This document shows positions 1 through 12,700 of a stretch of DNA of 64,000 nucleotides, in pieces. Source of the stretch: Eutreptiella sp. 'Long Island Sound 2002' (Eukaryota; Euglenozoa; Euglenophyceae; Eutreptiales; Eutreptiaceae). Position numbers and translations under genes: made by a program. The notes below the pieces were generated by a model. It did no database searches and was not told where the DNA came from. It saw nothing but the letters and a program-made list of their open reading frames with translations. Location: contig OZ038385.1 of NCBI GenBank assembly GCA_964036045.1, positions 30,753,806 to 30,817,805 on the forward strand. Direction: 5' to 3'. Every line of letters begins with the position of its first letter. The stretch's first letter is position 1.

Positions 1-2847
1 TGCTCCCCTTCCCCCCTTGGGCAAGGGCGTTGCACCCACCGGTTCAAACCACCTACCCCCTAGTTGGGGGAGGGCGTTGCCCCTTTCTGATGCATTTCTA
101 CCATGTTTTCGAAGGCTTCCTAATGATTGTAGGCGGCTTTTGGCCGCTTGCTGCTACTTCATAAAGATTTTGGAAGGTTGCTGTTACATCCTGCAAATGG
201 AGAAAATTGCATTTCCCCAAAGTAGACTGTTTTTGACTCGATCCCAATGCATAAAAATGGTTATGTTTCATATGTCTACACGTGCCCCACAGTGGATCAG
301 TCCAATGAAGAAAAACAACTCTCCACAATTGCACTACACTGCTCAGTATGCCCCATTTGAAGAATCATTGTCCTAGCAGTGTGTGCATAATTTTTTGGGG
401 GGGGGTTCAGACCTAGGAAAGCTTGCAAAGCCCTCTTACCAGATGGTACTCGAGAGAGCGGTGTGTCCATAATAGTACTTTCACGCAATGACACCCAGCC
501 TCTGTGTGCACCATATGGCAAATACCACCGACCATTTTGGCACAAAATTCCAGGATTGTGGCACAACAAGCATGGACTGTGAATGGTGGTTGTTATTTCC
601 TGTGGGCTTTGATTGGTTGCAGTCATTTCTTGGAGGCTTCTGGGTGCTTGTTGGCTGCTACAGAATTGTTGCAGCGGCTCCAACCAGCCCGCTCAAGGGT
701 CCCTGTAGAGTACCACGCCTTTGCCCTCAGCCAACCCTTGTGGGAACACATCATTATGGGTAATACTACAGCTTGGCCCTTTGAGCTTCTTTCCTCCGCC
801 GCCCCCTTCTTATTTGGAGAGGCTTGGGCCAATCCCCCCCGCCCCCGAAGCTGCAATGGACCGCCAGCAATGCGCTGAGGTACTGATGCAATAAGCAGAT
901 TACGCGGCATGTGGTTTGGGCAATCCAAATGCACCCGTTGTGTTTCCACACCTCAATTCCAGAATCACCAGAGGCACGTGTGCAAAGTGGGGACATACAG
1001 ACAGACTGCTGTTCCCTCCTGGCGCAGCCGAGACACGAGTGCTCCGTCGGTTCACATGCGTGCCCCCTTCACAGTCAAACAAGACGGCGTTGTTCGTTGG
1101 GGCTTGATTTTCGTGCTTCAAGAAAGACATCACGTAAAACTCTCTAAAACGAAAGGGGAAAACAGCAGCGCTTCTGGCGGTTCCTCACTACAGCCCTGCT
1201 TCAAACAGATCCCAGCCAACAGGACCTGAGGATGAGGAATATGCAGTTGCTGAAGGAGCCAGCAAAGCGTCTGATGAGATACATGGCTCGAGAGCGCATC
1301 GCTGTTCTTATGGAGCAGCTGTGCCTTGTCCAAGCTGTGCTGCCCATAGGGACCATAATTTTTGGGCACGGAAATCATTTCCCCCTGGGCCAATGTCAGT
1401 GTCACTGTCAGAGGCCACTTCTGTAGTTCCTCAAATCTTCCCAAACAGCTAGACGCAGACCATCAACTTGAGTTTGTCCGTGGTTGTTTGCCTTATATCC
1501 ACCTGTTCTGTTACATGCTGGCTATGTTGTCACAGAGAGAAACAAGCATCATGACTGGCAAACATGTCGAAGTCAACAGGCATTGGTGTTGGTGTGAGTC
1601 GAGCTTCAGCGAGCCCCGACATTGCTGGGATGAGGCAGAGAGCTCAAGGAGAGTGAGAGTGGTGCCCAGGCAGTCAGACATTTGGTCGGAAGGATGACCA
1701 GAGATAGGCCTCCTACAACGCCATACATGTCTCAGGATTGCCCCTTGGCCCCATCACATAAATCCACCCCAAACGATGCATCGGGCCTAAATAATGTTGG
1801 CTACCCTCCAGAACCTAACCTGGGAATCTTCTCAGTCATGACAAGCAGATGTACGCACATTGCGCAACGCATAGATTGGCCATAGAAGCAGCGATGGTTG
1901 CCACCCTCTGGGATCCCACTGGTAACCACACACTGTGTCAGCAATGGCGCTGTTGGGCCCCCAAACATGATTACCCTGATGCCGTTAGGCGCCCACGTAA
2001 AGTGGCAGCAGGGCGCTGTGAGGTGCTGACATGCAGTATTGTCGTCATTCAACTATCCGGTGCCCTTCTGCCCGATATACCTTGGCCATAAGCTGACGAA
2101 GGTTGTCACCCTCCAGAATCACCCCAGTACCAATGACAGTATGTGCAGCTTGGACAAGGGGACTACAGCGAGTGTTGTATAAGCCACCTGTGAGGCGTTC
2201 TTTTGGAATGGTTTGTGCACGAATTGATTTGATGGCCAAGGCAGCGACGGATTGTGAGGCAAATACGGCCCCATCTAAATGGCAAGACCTACACCTCCAC
2301 CAACTGGCCTGCTTTGGTGCAAACCACTGCAGCAACGTGCGACCGCCCTGCAATGGGATGTTCCTTGATTCACCTCTCGGCATTGGAATGGTGCATGGCT
2401 GAGGTCAGATATCTAAAAAAGCGCCTTGCCCAGGGGAGGAAAAATTATGCAAATCAGTGCCTCGAATTATGGAATGCAAAATTATGAAATTATGCAAAAT
2501 TATGCAAAAATGTGCATGCCTATGCAAATGAAGAAAATCAAAGAAAACTCAGGAACGTCGTCATCGAGAATATCTGATGGTGGCTGGGTGACAACCTTTC
2601 GCTTCACAAACTTATTCATTGCTGAAAAAAGCAACCAGCTGTGACAGAAGGGAACACACGAATGAAACATATGTCATCTTGGGACTGGCTGCGAGGCACC
2701 TGCACCATTATTGCATTGCAGCTGTCTGCCGAAGAATTCACATTTGTATACACTATGCACATGCGTGACGACAAACAGAGTACCAACAATGGAACCAACA
2801 TCAGATTGATGCTATGCAAGATTATGCCCAATGCCCATTATTGAAAA
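1..2847. other. Gene-less repeat-rich stretch
   Basis: No recognisable gene on either strand. Positions about 100-260 and 560-690 hold degenerate repeats rich in GGCTTC/TTGGAGGCTT and TTGCTGTTAC-like words. Their reverse complement resembles the minisatellite at 33.53-33.86 kb (shared word AGAAGCCTCCAAGAAAT). Short minus-strand open stretches at 1801-2052 and 2045-2383 look faintly protein-like but match no family I recognise. Confidence 0.5.
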
Positions 2848-2850
2848 TTA

Positions 2851-3215
2851 GGGGGAATGTTTGCCTGGTGCGCGCCCGGCGCGCTACCTTTGTATTAAGT
2901 ATCTTATCTCTAGCCCCAAGTTTATCCTCACCTTGGGAAGTCCCCCAAGTAGACCGCACTAGACCGCAAACCTTCTCTGCAAGGCACCTTGTTTTAGCTA
3001 AAATATGAGAATTCAACAACACAAAATGTCACACCCACCACTTCCAACCACCACCTTGCCATCGTCATAAACTGGGTGCAAAAGATGGGCCAAATTCTTC
3101 GACACGGCGAGAAGGTACTCCAAATTGTTTGGTGAGGTGGGGGCAAAAACAGGCACGAGTGGGGAATGGTCAAAAAAAGATGCCCGGCGCGCGCCCGGCG
3201 TGCTAACGCCCCCCC
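2851..3215 (-). mobile_element. Short PIF/Harbinger-like element (copy 1)
   Basis: A 365-bp element flanked by the direct repeat TTA (2848-2850 and 3216-3218). Its left end starts GGGGGAATGTTTGCC and runs into an alternating GC/CG tract; its right end is the inverted form ending in GCTAACG followed by seven C. Both ends are GC-rich and nearly palindromic. The left end and about 100 bp inside it match the right end of the element at 51.1 kb, so this copy is in the opposite orientation. No transposase sequence remains, so it is a non-autonomous deletion derivative. The TTA target duplication is what PIF/Harbinger transposases make. Confidence 0.75.
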
Positions 3216-3218
3216 TTA

Positions 3219-4963
3219 GGCAAAATTATGCACTTGCATAATTTCCCCCCCACTGCCTTGCCCATGGGTTTATGTGTTTGGATTTATGTTCAGGTTACCC
3301 TTACACTTAATTCCCCTTACACTGAACCACAGATCTCAAAAACTACCAAAAGAGTGGCCAAGGTGAGCCCTACAACCATCACAAAGATGCAAGAGGTACA
3401 AAGACTACATCCAAGCGATGCTTCAAGCAGGTGCATAAGCCCGCCTCACAGGTGTCATTCTGTCATGGTTTTTCCATCCGTCATGGGGTGCTTGTCCATC
3501 ATGGGGGTATGTTTTTGCCACCATATGTCTTCCTAAAGAAGGTTCCAGAATCGAACCCAAAATTCGAACAGAATTGCATGACCCTCCCCAAAGCGAATTC
3601 GAAGTTTTCAAACACCAAAAGATTCAAGGTCAAAGGTACGAGCTCTAGTGTTGACATTGGTGGTTGAACTCTGCATGACGTGAACATGGTGCTGCAAGGC
3701 CCCGTGCATAGAAACAGGCACCAGTTGGCTTCGCCTTCGGGATAAATGTTCCAAACCTGCATAATTGTCCTTTGGGTATGTTGTCACAAAGCAACAGAAG
3801 TTGTCGAGGGTTAGAGAGGGTCAGTTGAACAGAGACACTTGTTGAGGGTTAGAGAGGGTTACAATTCCCACTTGCCAACACAAAACAGCCATGAGCACAA
3901 TGATGTACAGATCTGCCCTGCGCAACGAAAATGCGAAACAGAGCGAAACTGTCTCCTCTGTCTTCAAATTTCCCTGCAATCACTCTGAAACATCTTTGCA
4001 GAGCGATCGCATACTTCTTGCGTGTGACTTGAAGGTTCAGGGAATGGATGCGACGCTGATACTCAGCATCGTGCCTGGGCCACACTGATGCGCGGATGAG
4101 TACCAGACCTCTGTGGTGTGCAGGTTTGCGGTGACACAAAACCTCATCCTTATGCTACGGCAGTTCCAATAACACAACGGCAGTCGTCCTTTTCTCTGCA
4201 TTTTCTCCCTCTCCTCCCTTTCTACTCTCCTTTTTCCTTCTTCCTCTTCCAGTCCCTCTTCCTCACTTGCTCTCCCGTCTCTCTCTCGCCTTCTTCTGCT
4301 GCCCCTGCTTTGTTTCCCCGGTGGGGCCTGGGGCAGAGGCTTCATTTTGATTGGCGGTACCTGCACTACGGCCCACATTTCATGTCAGTATAGCGCTCCT
4401 TTCACGCTACCCTGCCTCTGCCCTGCCCCTGCCCTGCCCCGGCCCTTGTCCCTGCACACACGCCCACCCAATTGCGTCACGGCCATGTACAATACACATC
4501 GGTGGGGGGGTTACCCCACCTCCACTCTGTGGGGACAACAAGGGAACCGTCTCTGGTACTACCTATAGGCTATAGGCTGCACTCATTATAGACGTTCCCA
4601 GGTGGGAACATGAGCGTGGTTGCCAAACCAGCTTAGGACTACTCGACACGGCTTTCCGGTCATTGAGTGCGCCTGGTTGTGCCGTACTGTCAGATTCTGC
4701 TGTATTCTCGCCATTTCACGGATTTTCGAGAGGGAGCGGGTTTGGGTCCCACAACACCCCTTCTCGAGTCGCACCTTTGGGGGCCCTCTTTCAAGCCGCA
4801 CCCTTTCAACCTTCATCTTCACAGCCCCCACACATCTTCATGCATGCGAACTCGTTTTTGCAACTTTGAGTATGACCCGTGACAGTGATTGTCGAGACGA
4901 GCTCAAATTATCATCACCATCAGAACGGATCGAGCCGCCCCTGCTGGCCCCTGCCCCTGCCCC
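3219..4963. other. Intergenic, with pyrimidine-rich tract
   Basis: No gene recognised. Positions 4188-4315 form a long C/T-rich tract (CTCTCC and TTCCTC words), followed by CCCTGCC repeats at 4410-4445. The related string GCCCCTGCCCCT lies just beyond the GT61 stop codon near 4950. This is low-complexity DNA downstream of the minus-strand glycosyltransferase gene. Confidence 0.5.
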
Positions 4964-7900
4964 TCACGGGGCCTGGAGCCCCAGGCTTGCCAAACACGCC
5001 GGGCGCTGCTGCTGCCACGTGGAGATTGCAGCCCCCAGCGCCTTGGTGTAGTCCTCTGGGTCCACCCTCTGGCCCTTGAAGTGGTACGGAACCCAAAAGT
5101 GGCCAATCCCTCGCGCCGCCAACTGAAAACACTTGACCTGCACTCCGTTGGCGTGGGGCGGGTGGATCTCGAAGACTAGAGAACACGGTTCGAGGAACGG
5201 CATGAGTGCAAAAGCCATGCCGTGCATGCCCGTCAGCACGTTCCCACGGCTCACCACTTTGCCCTGCGGGCAGATGTCGGCTCCGTGGAAGGAGGGAGTT
5301 TCTAGGGTGTACCCCAGTGGTTGTGCCTGCGCCTTCAAGGCAGCGACGACCTCATCTTGGTTGAACAGCCGGGTCTGCGTGATTGCAAAAAGAGGGCATT
5401 GGTACATGACGGCCCCTGCAACACCAGACGTTGCCAACACACCACTGCATCAGACGAGCACACTGCCCGTGAGCCGTGATACCTCAAAAGATTCAGCAGT
5501 GTGCGCACAGGTGGCGAACTGTCGAGAGTACAAGACCCCGTATCAAAAATATGGTCTAGCTCGGTCTGCGCACACGACGTCGTGACGGGTAATCATATTG
5601 GCTGGTCCAAAAGTGCCCTTTGTACACGATTTCTGCAGTGGGATCGTGCACGAAAGCATGGTGTGGGGGCTCACAAACCAAGGTCCCTGGCGAGGCTCGA
5701 TGATCAGAAGGAGGCACTTGGTGTGTGAGCCTTGATCCGAACCCCATAAAAATGGTGCAGCCCGTCCTGGGATTTCGCACGGACCTGAGGCTGGTAGCCC
5801 TAACATAGAGCAGTCCCTTGAAGCGTCGTATGCGGGCCACCGTACGAAGGCTAACTGCCTCCCACGAGCAACATGCGTACATGCACATGCACATACATGC
5901 GCAAATGCATGCACTCGCAGGCACAAAGGCATCGTTGTGCAAATGATTACACACCAATATGGACACCCATGCCCAACAATGTGTCTGGCCCGAGACTGAG
6001 ATAAAAGAGTTGCCGGGATCCCAGTCTGATCTGTGACCAGGCAACATTCAATGGCAACAGTGCTGCTTGCACTTCCACAACATGCATTGCAGACAGAATC
6101 GGTTGCCGAGTGCACTAAAGAGGGATGATCATCGCATCATCATGACCCATCATGGACAGAGCGAATTGCTGGAATGATTCTGGAGGGTAACAACCGTCGG
6201 CGATCATGCCGTCGGCGTACTCTGTTGTTGTTGGGGGATAAAGCAGTACAACCCGTGTCCAGTACCGTGTGTTCTGTGTGACCTGCTCATTCATCGAGGT
6301 CACTTCTGGGTGCGGAAGTGTTGTTCCGCGGAGGAGGCTGGTGTAGTGAGGACGGGGCATGGAGGTGTGGTTCTGTGGGTGAGAGGGAATATCTGACGCA
6401 GTGCTCAAAACTGCAGAAAATACGGGAGGGGGTGAACCACGAGGGTTGCAATAAAAAAGGCAAATCAAACAAGTGTAGTCTGGCCAATGATTTTCAACGA
6501 GCCGTCCGTGGCCCAAACCACGCGTCTCCCTGCCTGCAAACCTGCTGCCACCACCAGACGGCATCCTTCTGCTGGTTTCGTAGCATGAACAACACGTGTG
6601 GGGCCTTCTGCGTCTGGATCGTGATGCCACAAGCAGCTGACAGCCTTGTTGCAACCACCTGCAGAGGCGCAAGCAAGCGGGGCACCGAAATGGAATTCTG
6701 CATCCCCTCCGTGGCGTGAAATGCGGTGCTCAATGAATGCAGAATGGTTACCGTGGAGTACAACTGGTAAGAGGGGGTGGTAATCCACCAAGGCATGGGA
6801 AACAAATCGTTGGCAGGTGACTTGCCGGAGGCCGTGCGATATTAGCCCGGTACAGCTTCCTCGGGAATCACACTTGGGACACGGGGGCACAGACACGTGG
6901 CTGAAGAGGCAAACGCTTTCGAAAATCCGATTGTAGAGGAGCACGCAGCTCACAACAAAGCGATGGGGAGATGTATGGGAATCGTGACGATTCTACGGAT
7001 CGTCCGCCCCAAGGGCACAAGGGCCACACAACCCCGGATCGCATCCTCATGTTACATGTTCCCTGTGTTGCGCGGCCAGGTGTTCCACGAGAGATGGCCC
7101 TGGGAACAACATGATATGGAAATTCCTTCCATGGGCATGGCTCCCCAGTGCAACCAAGACGAGCCTGCACATGCGGAATGGACCAAAGGGGCCATGCTGC
7201 ACCCGCCCGCGCCGAAAGAAGCCTTATGCAAACAAGCTCGGGAGGGAAAGGGTGCAAAGGATCAGGTGTGCTGCAACGAAAAGCCGCAACGCAAACAAAG
7301 GGATCCGAAGAAGGAAGTTGATATGGTTCGGGTCCTTTCAGCCACGTCTGGCTGTGGCTGGACGCTTGGGAACCACCCGGCTCGCCGCAAGCGGCTGGAC
7401 ATGGCCGATGGACCAGGTGTGCAACCCGAAAACCCGGCGGCTTCCAAAAAGAGACCCAAACTAGCCAGAGCTGATAGCCACCCAGGTCTGGTTGTGCCTC
7501 GACACTTTCCTCCTCCCGGCTGGCTGGAAACCGCTGGACACGGCTGGCAGGCGAGGTTTGGAACCGTTGGAAAGCCTCGTCTTCTTAGGCTTCAGAGGTG
7601 GCAGCCAAAGAAGGGTCCAAACGAGCCAGGGCTGACGGGCCGGCTGTCTGGCCCCCAACATTCCCGTTTCTAAGAGCCCCTCCTCCTGCTGCCACAGGAT
7701 CCTGAATCTGACAGTTTTCGAATATCCCCCCCTCAACGTGCTTTTCAGGGCATCAAAGGCACGATATCTGTCGCCCCCGAGGCCAAAAAAAGTAACGCTC
7801 GAGGAATGGCACCCACCCTGTGACCTTGCAGAGCTCCCTGGCGCGACCTGCATCAGCGGTAACGAGCAGTTCAGCGTGTGAAGGAACTCTGCGTACTTGA

Positions 7901-9724
7901 AAGTCAAGAGGCCAGGGGTGTGCACGGCCACCGCCACATCCCGGAAGCACACTTTGGGGTCGGGGCTATAGCTTTCGAAGGGAACAGACTCCCCGAAAAT
8001 GTGGAACGTGGCGAGTGGGATCGCCTTCAACGTGTGAAGGATACGAGGCGGCTTGGGGAGCGAGGCTAGGGAGACGGTCAGAATTGTAGCCTCCATTTCC
8101 AGCCAATGCCAAAGATTCCTCGTCCGGTGCACCTGAAAAGTGGGTGAGGGCTTCTGACGGGAAGACCAAAACAGCAATGGGTTGGTGGTCACGACGTCAG
8201 TTCGGCATGAAGCCATGAGGGGCCAACCGTCAGTGGTTGCGGTTGGCAACTGATGGCAGTTGCGCCATAAAAATGCCGAATAAGAAGAAAAGACAAGAAA
8301 CCAACAATATCCTTGGAAAATCGTCTTGGCGGCTGAAGGCACGAGCCAACAAGGAGATTTCCCATTACCATTCGGGTGAAACGTCCCATGGGGAATTTCC
8401 TATAAAAATTATGATTTCTTATGAAACGAAGAGTTGTATTTGTTGCTGCGTCTTTGTTGCGGCGGTATAGTCGTTTCTGTTAATGTTTTCTCTCAGCAGC
8501 GGCATACCCCCTCAACGTTTCAGACGGGGTTGGTGTAACGTGCTTGGTATGGTGTGGGGGATCGCCATGCAGAAAGGGATTTGACCTATCGAACATCGAT
8601 GATCGCCCATGCAGCCTAAAAAAAAGATGCCCAAACATTGCAATAGCAAGATGTAGAATGCAGATGTACCTTCACTCAAGTGAGGTTGCATTTTGCCGAT
8701 TCGGTTGCTAAAGAGCGGATTGAAAGAGGGGGGTGGCCCTCGCACTCGAGGACAAACACGAAACCAAAACCATCTTTGTATGTCCCTTTGGTTATTTCAT
8801 GCACGTGAATTCAACAGGATCTATTATGGATATCGGGGCGTGGCCTCGGCGAAGGGAGGCCGACAAAGGTTCTCCCCAAGTACCGCGGGACGTTCCAAGC
8901 GGGCTTCAACTCAAGCGAGCCAAGTGACACAAACATCCAATACATGCGCTCCCACCAACTTGGCCGCCTGAGGATTGCCACCTTTCATGGATTTTGGGCC
9001 CTCCCGCCGGCACATTCTTTCAATACGAATTGTACGTCTAATTCGGGTATAAACAGACCTCTCGGCTGTTGATGATGAGCAACGGGTCGTCACTGTACCG
9101 CTCACATTGAATGGAGGTTTGCAAGCAGTTTTGGGCGTTGAGGGCGAGCTCGGGGACGTAGCTAGGCCGCCCTGCAAGCTGGCAATCCGCATGGACCTGC
9201 ATCGTTGTGGTGGGGCGATTCTTGTGGTCCCGAGCTTGGAGGTTGGGCTGCACCGTCACATTGCTAAAATGCAAGAAGAACCACCGCTCCGCACTCAGCC
9301 CGCGAATGGCATGCACCGCGCCGGAGGATGTATCGCCATTGCACACGGAATGCCGGTGTCGCCGCACGTTTGCAAGGAGTTCCTCGGTGGTCCACGCCGT
9401 GCATTGCTCGGGCACAAGGGCATCGGCCTTGTGCAATCGGTTGAGGATGGGGTCCCAACTACCGGTGTCACCATTGGCCAAAGCACCCAAGAGCAACACC
9501 AAGAACAAAATCATAAGCGCATGGCGATGTCTTGAAACCACCGTTTCCAAACGGCCTAGCGACGAAAACGACGGACCGGGGAAAGACACGGGGGGCTGAA
9601 GGCTCGGGTAATTTGATGGGCCGCACCGATTCGAACCGTTTTCCGGCCTAGATACCGACACCACCAATTTTCGCGAAGCCATCGGACGATTCATAACAAT
9701 GTGGGTTCCACGGATTTGATGCAC
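4964..9724 (-). CDS. GT61 (EOGT/DUF563-like) glycosyltransferase, membrane-anchored; middle exon unresolved
   Basis: Likely a Golgi/ER glycosyltransferase of family GT61, transferring a sugar to glycoprotein or polysaccharide. Exon 1 (9724-9059, 222 residues) has a short basic N-terminus and one hydrophobic segment (about residues 69-84, MILFLVLLLGALANG), giving a type II topology, and ends ...LLIINSRE before a GT donor. Exon 2 (8132-7848, 95 residues, in phase 0 after a TTTTCAG acceptor) carries RNLWHWLEME, the Asn-x-x-His motif of the family. The last exon (about 5415-4964) has TRLFNQDEVVAALKAQ and LTGMHGMAFALMPF ... VFEIHP, the family's nucleotide-sugar-binding C-terminal half. A piece between exons 2 and 3 is not resolved. 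KCLLLIIEPRQ at about 5690-5735 would fit before TRLFNQ but lacks a canonical donor there. The donor at 7847 (GTCGCG) is weak and GTCACA 23 bp further on is an alternative. The upstream ATG at 9724 is taken as start; two in-frame ATGs follow within 15 codons. Confidence 0.75.
6895..7680. other. Imperfect repeats inside the GT61 locus
   Basis: On the plus strand a long open frame (6897-7673) is rich in Lys, Arg, Pro and Gly and runs antisense to the GT61 gene. From about 7340 to 7640 the DNA holds two or three imperfect units sharing words such as GGCTGGACA, CAGCCA and GAGCCAG, so the open frame is better explained by repeat composition than by a gene. The stretch falls in the unresolved middle of the glycosyltransferase gene and is probably intronic. 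Confidence 0.4.
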
Positions 9725-12700
9725 ATGCTTTGTCTTGGTCGCAAGGCTACCCCTTGTTTCTCATGAGTGTTCGTCATCGCTTGGTGTTTGTTGCAAAGCC
9801 CAAAAAACAATAACCCTAGCGATAGAAAAGGTAGTGAGGGTGGGACACAATCGCTCGGCTTCTTGGAGAACCTCTCCGGCCCGCCATAGGGTCTACCTAT
9901 TGTCCCCATCTGTAGTCTTGCCCAAACAACTTGAAGAGAAAAGGTTTAAAAACCTTGTAACCGTCGTGTTGCCGCAAGCTTGGATTTCCGGACAAACATG
10001 GAAAAGAAACGCGCTTCGTTTGCGCGTTGTGCGCGTTATTTTCGTGAGTTTTGGGTTTTCTTCAACGTACGGGCACAAAAAGGATGCGAGTGGTTGCCAT
10101 GCTCGAGGTGCACAAAGTACACCGAGAAATACATTGCGGCGGACCATTGCTTTACACCGATGCACAATCCACCCGTCATAGTTGTGGATTTTGCCCACAA
10201 CCAACGTATTCTCAATTGCGGCAAATGCATGCGAAAAGGAGCGTTAGCTTCAAGCCACAAATCGTTACTTTGTGTGTTCGAAAGGAGCACTCAAGATTAC
10301 GTTTCTAGAAATGACACGTGGGTGCAAGATGATTCAATAGCTATTCGTCAAATTTTGAGGGGTTGTTCGACAACCGCATCGGTCTTCTGTCAATTGGCAA
10401 ACAACTTTGGAAAACTTTGCTTTTGGGCAAGAAGTAACACATCAATAGGTGTGGAGATGACGAGTAGCGCATATTCACCAGCGCCAAATCGGAACCTTGA
10501 CCGTACGACACCAAGTGGCACAGATTTGAACAAAGGTACTTCACACATGTTGTTGCTTCGGGCACAATCTAAAATGTTTGCACACCACGTTCGTCGAGGT
10601 TTGATGCCGTTTGGGCGCGCATAGGTGGTATGCAGATATGCGTGTTCGGGCAAAGAACAAGCGTCTTCAGTGGATATCCAAAACATTCCTTGTGAAACAA
10701 GACAAACAAGGTTGGCTTTCATACTGCCTTATCCATATTAGCATTCTCTTGCGACTCCGCATATGTAATGCGCGGCTCTTGTCAGCGTTCTAATTGCCTG
10801 GGCGGTGTAAGCGTCTGGGAGGGGACCCGGTTACTTTTTTAAAAACAATTTACAATAACACTAACAAATCTATACCAGCAATTTCGGGCTGCGGGAGGGA
10901 GAAAACCTTCCGACGGATTTTCTCTGAAATTGTTACGGATGATCTCTGCTTTCTGATTTCTGCATTTGGGAGGTCGCTAGTAGGCCATGCCCTCCTGAGT
11001 CCTGACCCCAACCGGGGCGGTGTTCCTCGCAGGCTTGCAGGCAATTTCGGATTTTTTTTTGCAAATTCATAGTGCACCATTTTCTGGCAAGAATTTCGAT
11101 AGTGGAATCAACATCTGATATCATTGTCTTTTCATTGGATCTTTCATTTTTTGCCACAGACTGGTGCTCATGAATTTTACATTTCGATGTGACAAAAATC
11201 CGACATGGCATGTGCTGTGCACCAGCAACCTATGTCAGAATCCATTCTACACCATTCCTAAATGTTGCGACCCCAACAGAAGCTGGTACAACCTTTTTAC
11301 AAAGCTTGTTTTGTTGTTTTGTCTTGTTGGAGGGAGTATGTAATAGCTTTTTTCTGGCTTTTTCGATTTTTTCGCCTCACCGAGGTCGCATGATGGCCCT
11401 AATGCGATTTACAACCCTGAGTGTCTATTTTTTTTCGCCCGATTCATGGCCGTCTGAAGAGTTTCTCGCGTTGTTGCTTCGTTTGCTGCTTTACTAACCC
11501 AAAATCATCTTTGCCTTCAACATTGTTTACATACAAAGCGCATGAGACACCATCTTACACTTGTTTTCGGCTTGACGATGCGTTGCGGTGGGACTTTTTG
11601 CCCCCAAAATGAGCATGATTCGGCCCATCTCTATGTATACGTGTGGGCGATGGTCGGGGGGACGTTATTCGTTCTGACCATTCTAAAGCAAAATGACCAT
11701 TAGTTGAGCCAAAAAGGGGGGGTTTCCCATTTCGCGACATCTCCCGTGCCCACCCTACTGTCATTTCAGTGGCAAAACCATAACAATTCAGCACTTATCG
11801 GTCACGGCTGATAACATCGTATGTGTCATGCCTAATCGTATTCACTTCCTCTGTCCTCATGCCGGGAGATTTCGTAGCTGCCGTGGTGAATGTTGATAGT
11901 ATGTATTGGATGTGTCGGATCAATTTTTTTCGCCCATGGCGGGCCACTGACGATGCTGCTTCACTTACTCGTTGACATTGTGTACTTTGTCGGCGGTAGC
12001 TATCATCTCCGCCAATGTGCTGTTTACTTATTTTGGTTGCGGAAGTTGAGTGAAAATGGGGGGGAATCCCCGCACCCTAATGCAAGATACCTCTCACTAT
12101 GTCTTCGTCCAACCCTACATTCTTTGATAGAGTGGAAACCACTCGTGTAGGCGCCCTACGACTATTTGATATCGGTGTCGATTAGTTGAAACCCTTGCCA
12201 TTTTTGGTCTCCCTTGGACATTGAAGAAAAAGGTTAAAAGGCGCGCGCACAAGTCTCAATCGAGTCTTTGTCGGGTGGTTGTAGCATTGTTTCCTTAAGG
12301 CACACAATTTGGTAACTTTTGACACCCTTGGTGAGTTTAGCTTAGCCCCGTGTGGACTTGCGAGTGTCTATTTTGTGTGCACGCGCTTGGGTGTTCGGCC
12401 ATTTGCTTTGTGTTGCACCCCCTACAAACGACCTTTGATTCTCATAAGAACATCAAAAGCCGTTCCCGGCTTGAAATGACCGATATTTCACAATGGTGGT
12501 GCATGATGTGCATGTGTGCTCAACAAAGTGGGCCCGTAAAGGAAAGTGTGTGATGGTTTGTATCTAAGATGGTTCACCATATCGCCACCGGCAGTTGTTT
12601 GTGAGTCTCATTTCCACCATTCGACAGACTTTTTTTTTTTTGAGTTTCTACCTTTTTCTCGCCCTGTTCTTCGGTGTAGCTATTCTTGTTTACATGTGCT

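Noticed and set aside
6897-7673. 258-codon plus-strand frame
   Set aside because: It lies antisense in the GT61 locus, is Lys/Arg/Pro/Gly-rich without domain features, and overlaps imperfect repeats.
9615-9640. B-box-like word ATTCGAACCG as a tRNA
   Set aside because: It lies inside the first exon of the glycosyltransferase and has no A box or cloverleaf around it.
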